This document shows positions 12,909 through 15,017 of a stretch of 15,017 nt of DNA, in pieces. Location: NCBI GenBank assembly GCA_013152795.1, contig JAADFS010000233.1, positions 1 through 15,017 of the forward strand. The letters run 5' to 3'. Below the pieces are notes generated by a model. The model ran no database searches and was not told the origin of the DNA. It saw only the letters and a list, made by a program, of their open reading frames with translations. Origin of the DNA: Deferribacteres bacterium. GTDB taxonomy: Bacteria; Nitrospirota; Thermodesulfovibrionia; UBA6902. The position numbers and the translations under genes were made by a program. Each line of letters opens with the position of its first letter. The first letter of the stretch is position 1.

Positions 12909-13655
12909 CTACTTCAGTGCCCGTACCAGCGCCATGCCGAGATAAAGCAGTGCCTCGACATCAAGGAAATCCGCAGCCGTCGAATCCGTGAGCAGCTTGC
13001 ATTCCGCACCGAATTCTTCATCACCACGCCACAGAAGTACGAGAAACGGTATCCGGGGCAGGGGGTATACAACAAGGCTGTAATCCGCTGAAAATCCTCC
13101 GGCCCTTTCAGCTCCCATCGCGCTCAACCTTTTCAGGAGCCGTTCCGTATCGTGCTGGAGCATCTTTGCAATGGGGATTTCACAGGCGCCGTGAAAGCTC
13201 TCGGCCCTGATCAGGCCGTCCTTCAAATCCCTGAAGGCCACCCATTTACCGGAGGGGGAGGCTGTGCCGCGGTTCTTCAGATACATCATGATGAGGAGCT
13301 TGTCCAATATATCCATTTCATCCTCAAAACCCGAGCGGCCCAGCGCAATGTCCCGCCCCATATATCTTATTCGCAAGAGGTCGTCCCTGCATTCCGCGCC
13401 TGCGCGTTTAGCGATATCTGGAAAGTCCATTGCAGAGACCTCCCTGAATAACTCCTCAAGCCGCTTTTCCTTCCAGTCGCCCGTATCCGGAAGCATTGAG
13501 CGGATTTTTTCTGCTGATTCCTCATCAAGCCCCGGGCAGTCCGACAGGGAGACGGTTCTCCTGAGAAACTGCACCGCAAAGGACATGCAGGTCCCTGCCG
13601 GGCATTTTCCGCAGTTGGTGCGCGGCAGCTCCTTATAAACCTCGATAGGTGTCAT
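12909..13655 (-). CDS. 4Fe-4S domain protein with C-terminal DUF3786-like region
   Basis: The N-terminus contains ELPRTNCGKCPAGTCMSFA with C15-x2-C18-x4-C23 and a fourth Cys in SDCPG (C40), the 4Fe-4S cluster domain found at the start of the corrinoid Fe-S protein gamma subunit (AcsC/CdhE). The remaining ~200 residues resemble DUF3786 as I know it, including IRYMGRDIAL, KLLIMMYLKNRGTASPSGKWVAFRDLKDGLI and a C-terminal ADYSLVVYPLPRIPFLVLLWRGDEEF. The combination is typical of anaerobes and often linked to C1 or corrinoid metabolism, but no such genes are in this window. At 248 residues the gene seems complete. The start is ATG 13655 with GAGAGATA upstream. A strong-looking promoter sits at 13757-13786. 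The stop touches the CCA of tRNA-Arg. Confidence 0.87.
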   Translation of the reverse strand: MTPIEVYKELPRTNCGKCPAGTCMSFAVQFLRRTVSLSDCPGLDEESAEKIRSMLPDTGDWKEKRLEELFREVSAMDFPDIAKRAGAECRDDLLRIRYMGRDIALGRSGFEDEMDILDKLLIMMYLKNRGTASPSGKWVAFRDLKDGLIRAESFHGACEIPIAKMLQHDTERLLKRLSAMGAERAGGFSADYSLVVYPLPRIPFLVLLWRGDEEFGAECKLLTDSTAADFLDVEALLYLGMALVRALK

Positions 13656-13756
13656 TATCTCTCATTTGATTTTCTCCTTTACCTTTCTTATAACGGCCTC
13701 ATGGTTGCAGGTTCGCACATTCCGTACCCATCATTATAAGATTCCGCCATTCAGCT

Positions 13757-13786
13757 TTTATATCCCCTTTTATCATCTTTTGTCAA
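13757..13786 (-). promoter_or_regulatory. Predicted promoter of the DUF3786 gene, partly inside the IS3 remnant
   Basis: On the minus strand a consensus -35 TTGACA (13781-13786) is followed after 18 bases by TATAAA (13757-13762), or after 17 by ATATAA. The TTGACA includes the TAT-TGA codons that end the transposase remnant. The leader would be about 95 bases. The gene-free stretch 13656-13783 holds this promoter and leader. Confidence 0.55.
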
Positions 13787-14409
13787 TAATCCAAGGAGCA
13801 ATACTGGCTCCCCCGATCCGAATGATGAATCAGACCTTTCGGCGGCCTCTTCAATGCTACTGCCCTGAATAATGACTGTGACTTACTAACGCCCTGTTTG
13901 TTCTGTTTGACATTGCATAGCCTACTATCTGCCCTGTACACAAGTCCTTATGCCCTGCAAGATACAGCCACCCCTCTGTTCGTCGGTATATAGGTAATGT
14001 CCGATACCCATCCATTATTTGGCCCTGTAACCTCAAAGTTCTGCCCCAGGATATTCTCTGCAACCGGCAGATTATGAGCGGAATCCGTTGTTGCCTTGAA
14101 TTTCTTGACCTGTTTGCATCTTATTCCAATTCCAAGTCTTTTGCGAATTCGCCTTATGCGGCATTCTCCAACGTGTATGCCCTGCTCTGCCATATCTTTT
14201 TGCAGTCGCTCCGGCCCACACGTCCCCTTTGTTCGCTTATGGGCTGCCTTGATCTGCACTTCCAGCCTCTTATCATACAGCGCTTGCTTAGACGCCTTAC
14301 GGTTTTTCCATGCATAGTAACTACTTGCCGGTTTAAATGTCCTCCGTAAAAACGGCAAGGTATACCACGGCCTCATTTGACTAATCATGGCGCACCTGAC
14401 AGAGACCAC
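13784..14409 (-). pseudogene. IS3-family transposase OrfB, frameshifted and truncated
   Basis: Read on the minus strand this is an IS3-family integrase-type transposase. The HTH part (YYAWKNRK, YDKRLEVQIKAAHKRTKGTCGPERLQKDMAEQGI, RIRRIRKRLGI) is followed by the DDE core with the first Asp in WVSDITYIPT and the second in HHSDRGSQYCS. At about 13985 the frame shifts from NRGVAVSC to EGWLYLAGHKDLCTGQIVGYAMSN. Near 13865 a second shift is needed to reach LFRAVALKRPPKGLIHHSDRG. The frame then stops right after QYCSLDY, so the catalytic Glu and C-terminus are missing. The copy cannot be active on its own. The start given is the first ATG of the longest open piece; in intact elements OrfB is made by -1 frameshifting from OrfA. 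Confidence 0.88.
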
Positions 14410-14470
14410 CTCGCAAAGTACGCCGCCGCTTCTTTTAATATATCTCGCTCCATTTTTTTAGCTTACCTCA
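14395..14470 (-). pseudogene. IS3-family OrfA, C-terminal remnant
   Basis: On the minus strand the bases just upstream of OrfB encode KKMERDILKEAAAYFARWSL, the conserved end of IS3-family OrfA (the leucine-zipper side). OrfA similarity stops at about 14470; the N-terminal HTH part is missing and is replaced by the palindromic segment at 14483-14537. OrfA ends in the -1/0 overlap with OrfB as usual for the family. Confidence 0.7.
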
Positions 14471-14482
14471 GATTTAAGGGGA

Positions 14483-14537
14483 TTGATCTTTAAAACGCCG
14501 CGAAGGACGCCAAGGGGCACTGAGGAATGAAGATCAA
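14483..14537. repeat. Inverted repeat enclosing a CGCCGCGAAGG/CGCCAAGG segment
   Basis: TTGATCTT (14483-14490) and AAGATCAA (14530-14537) are perfect 8-bp inverted repeats around a 39-base interior that contains the near-repeating ACGCCGCGAAGG and ACGCCAAGGGGC. It sits where the OrfA coding sequence should be, and may be a small inserted element. Confidence 0.5.
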
Positions 14538-14585
14538 AAGTCTTATGTGTCAAAAATTAGCTTACAGTTGGACAATAGCATACTG

Positions 14586-15017
14586 CTATAATAAATCCGC
14601 TGTCAGGAATATCCCCGCAATATTTCTCGTGTAATCATATATGCCTAGGTTGGAATCATTGACGGTGTAAATATCTGTCATCGAAACGCTTATCATGTCT
14701 GAAAAGAAATATGTGAGCCTTGCAGTGTACTGGTGCATCCTGTCCAACCTTTTCTGCTGATAAAGGGGGTAGTAATCACGGTACCGTCTCTCGGTGTATT
14801 CACCTGAAACGTTTATATGAAAGGGTGACGCTATCATGTATGTAAGCTCGGCGCCGGACCTGTATCCGTTAAAGTCCCAGTATGTTTCCTGAGTTTTGTC
14901 AAAATCGCTGAAAAAATAGATGTTACCCCAGAGATTGTTTAAATAAAAATTCTGCCTTATCCCCCCGGTGTTCCGGTAGCCCGTCCTTATGGAGTTGGAC
15001 TTGAATGTATCCGTGTC
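14586..15017 (-). CDS. Outer-membrane beta-barrel protein, C-terminal fragment
   Basis: The frame is open to the right edge, giving the last 143 residues. They alternate hydrophobic and polar residues and are rich in Tyr, Phe and Asn in repeating strands, such as QNFYLNNLWGNIYFFSDFD, FHINVSGEYTERRYRDYYPL, RMHQYTARLTYFFSDMISVSMTDIYTVNDSN and LGIYDYTRNIAGIFLTADLL, as expected for antiparallel strands of an outer-membrane barrel. The DSN...YDYTRN...L ending recalls the C-terminal barrels of DUF560/Slam-like and TPR-barrel proteins, but I cannot assign a family firmly. The protein does not end in the canonical Phe or Trp. The stop at 14586-14588 overlaps a 6-bp hairpin (ATAGCA/TGCTAT, 14575-14589). 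Confidence 0.75.
   Translation of the reverse strand, partial: DTDTFKSNSIRTGYRNTGGIRQNFYLNNLWGNIYFFSDFDKTQETYWDFNGYRSGAELTYMIASPFHINVSGEYTERRYRDYYPLYQQKRLDRMHQYTARLTYFFSDMISVSMTDIYTVNDSNLGIYDYTRNIAGIFLTADLL

Larger units (their letters stand above)
13784..14574 (-). mobile_element. IS3-family insertion sequence remnant
   Basis: Extent of the degraded element. The upstream end is placed tentatively at 14567-14574, where the minus strand reads TGTCCAAC, resembling the tips of some IS3-group elements. The downstream end is truncated inside OrfB and no matching inverted repeat is seen near 13660-13790. Inserted directly behind the stop codon of the barrel gene. Confidence 0.6.

Overview
The window looks like chromosomal DNA of a Gram-negative (diderm), probably anaerobic bacterium. 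The evidence is two lipoproteins with lipoboxes, an outer-membrane barrel fragment, and a 4Fe-4S/DUF3786 protein of the kind common in Nitrospirota, Desulfobacterota and acetogens. The style (long GAF/PAS histidine kinase, GalT, DUF2155 and SHOCT proteins) fits a Nitrospirota-like lineage. That placement is inference; there is no rRNA or other marker to settle it.

Layout. (1) Positions 1-4826, minus strand: a compact housekeeping operon read right to left: nnr (NAD(P)HX repair), pgeF (YfiH/LACC1 family), a CBS-pair protein, tsaE (tRNA t6A), nadK (NAD kinase) and a family-4 uracil-DNA glycosylase that runs off the left edge. A good sigma70-type promoter lies at 4943-4971. (2) 5167-6576: a glycine-zipper lipoprotein (plus strand) convergent with an RNase Z-like metallo-beta-lactamase protein (minus). 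(3) 6601-11237, plus strand: galT behind an extended -10 promoter and a perfect leader hairpin, then a ~1030-residue GAF-GAF-PAS-GAF-PAS-HisKA-HATPase histidine kinase, then a single-domain response regulator. (4) 11497-12908: tRNA-Ser(GCT), a DUF2155 lipoprotein, a two-TM SHOCT protein and tRNA-Arg(ACG). (5) 12909-13655, minus: the 4Fe-4S/DUF3786 protein, whose probable promoter uses bases from an adjoining IS3 remnant (about 13784-14574). (6) 14586-15017, minus: the C-terminal end of an outer-membrane beta-barrel protein.

Two things stand out. First, four otherwise well-conserved genes (tsaE, nnr, the glycine-zipper lipoprotein and the histidine kinase, twice) are broken by small frameshifts, four of the five at short homopolymer runs and one at a tandem ATGC duplication. 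Sequencing or assembly error is the simplest explanation, but real decay or slippage is not excluded. Second, a ~65-bp dispersed repeat occurs four times between genes. Its core is a hairpin with a GGAG loop. Three copies sit directly behind stop codons in the same orientation as the upstream gene, and one lies in the leader of the nnr operon. A similar GAGGA-loop hairpin sits just upstream of the galT ribosome-binding site, which raises the idea of CsrA-type RNA binding.
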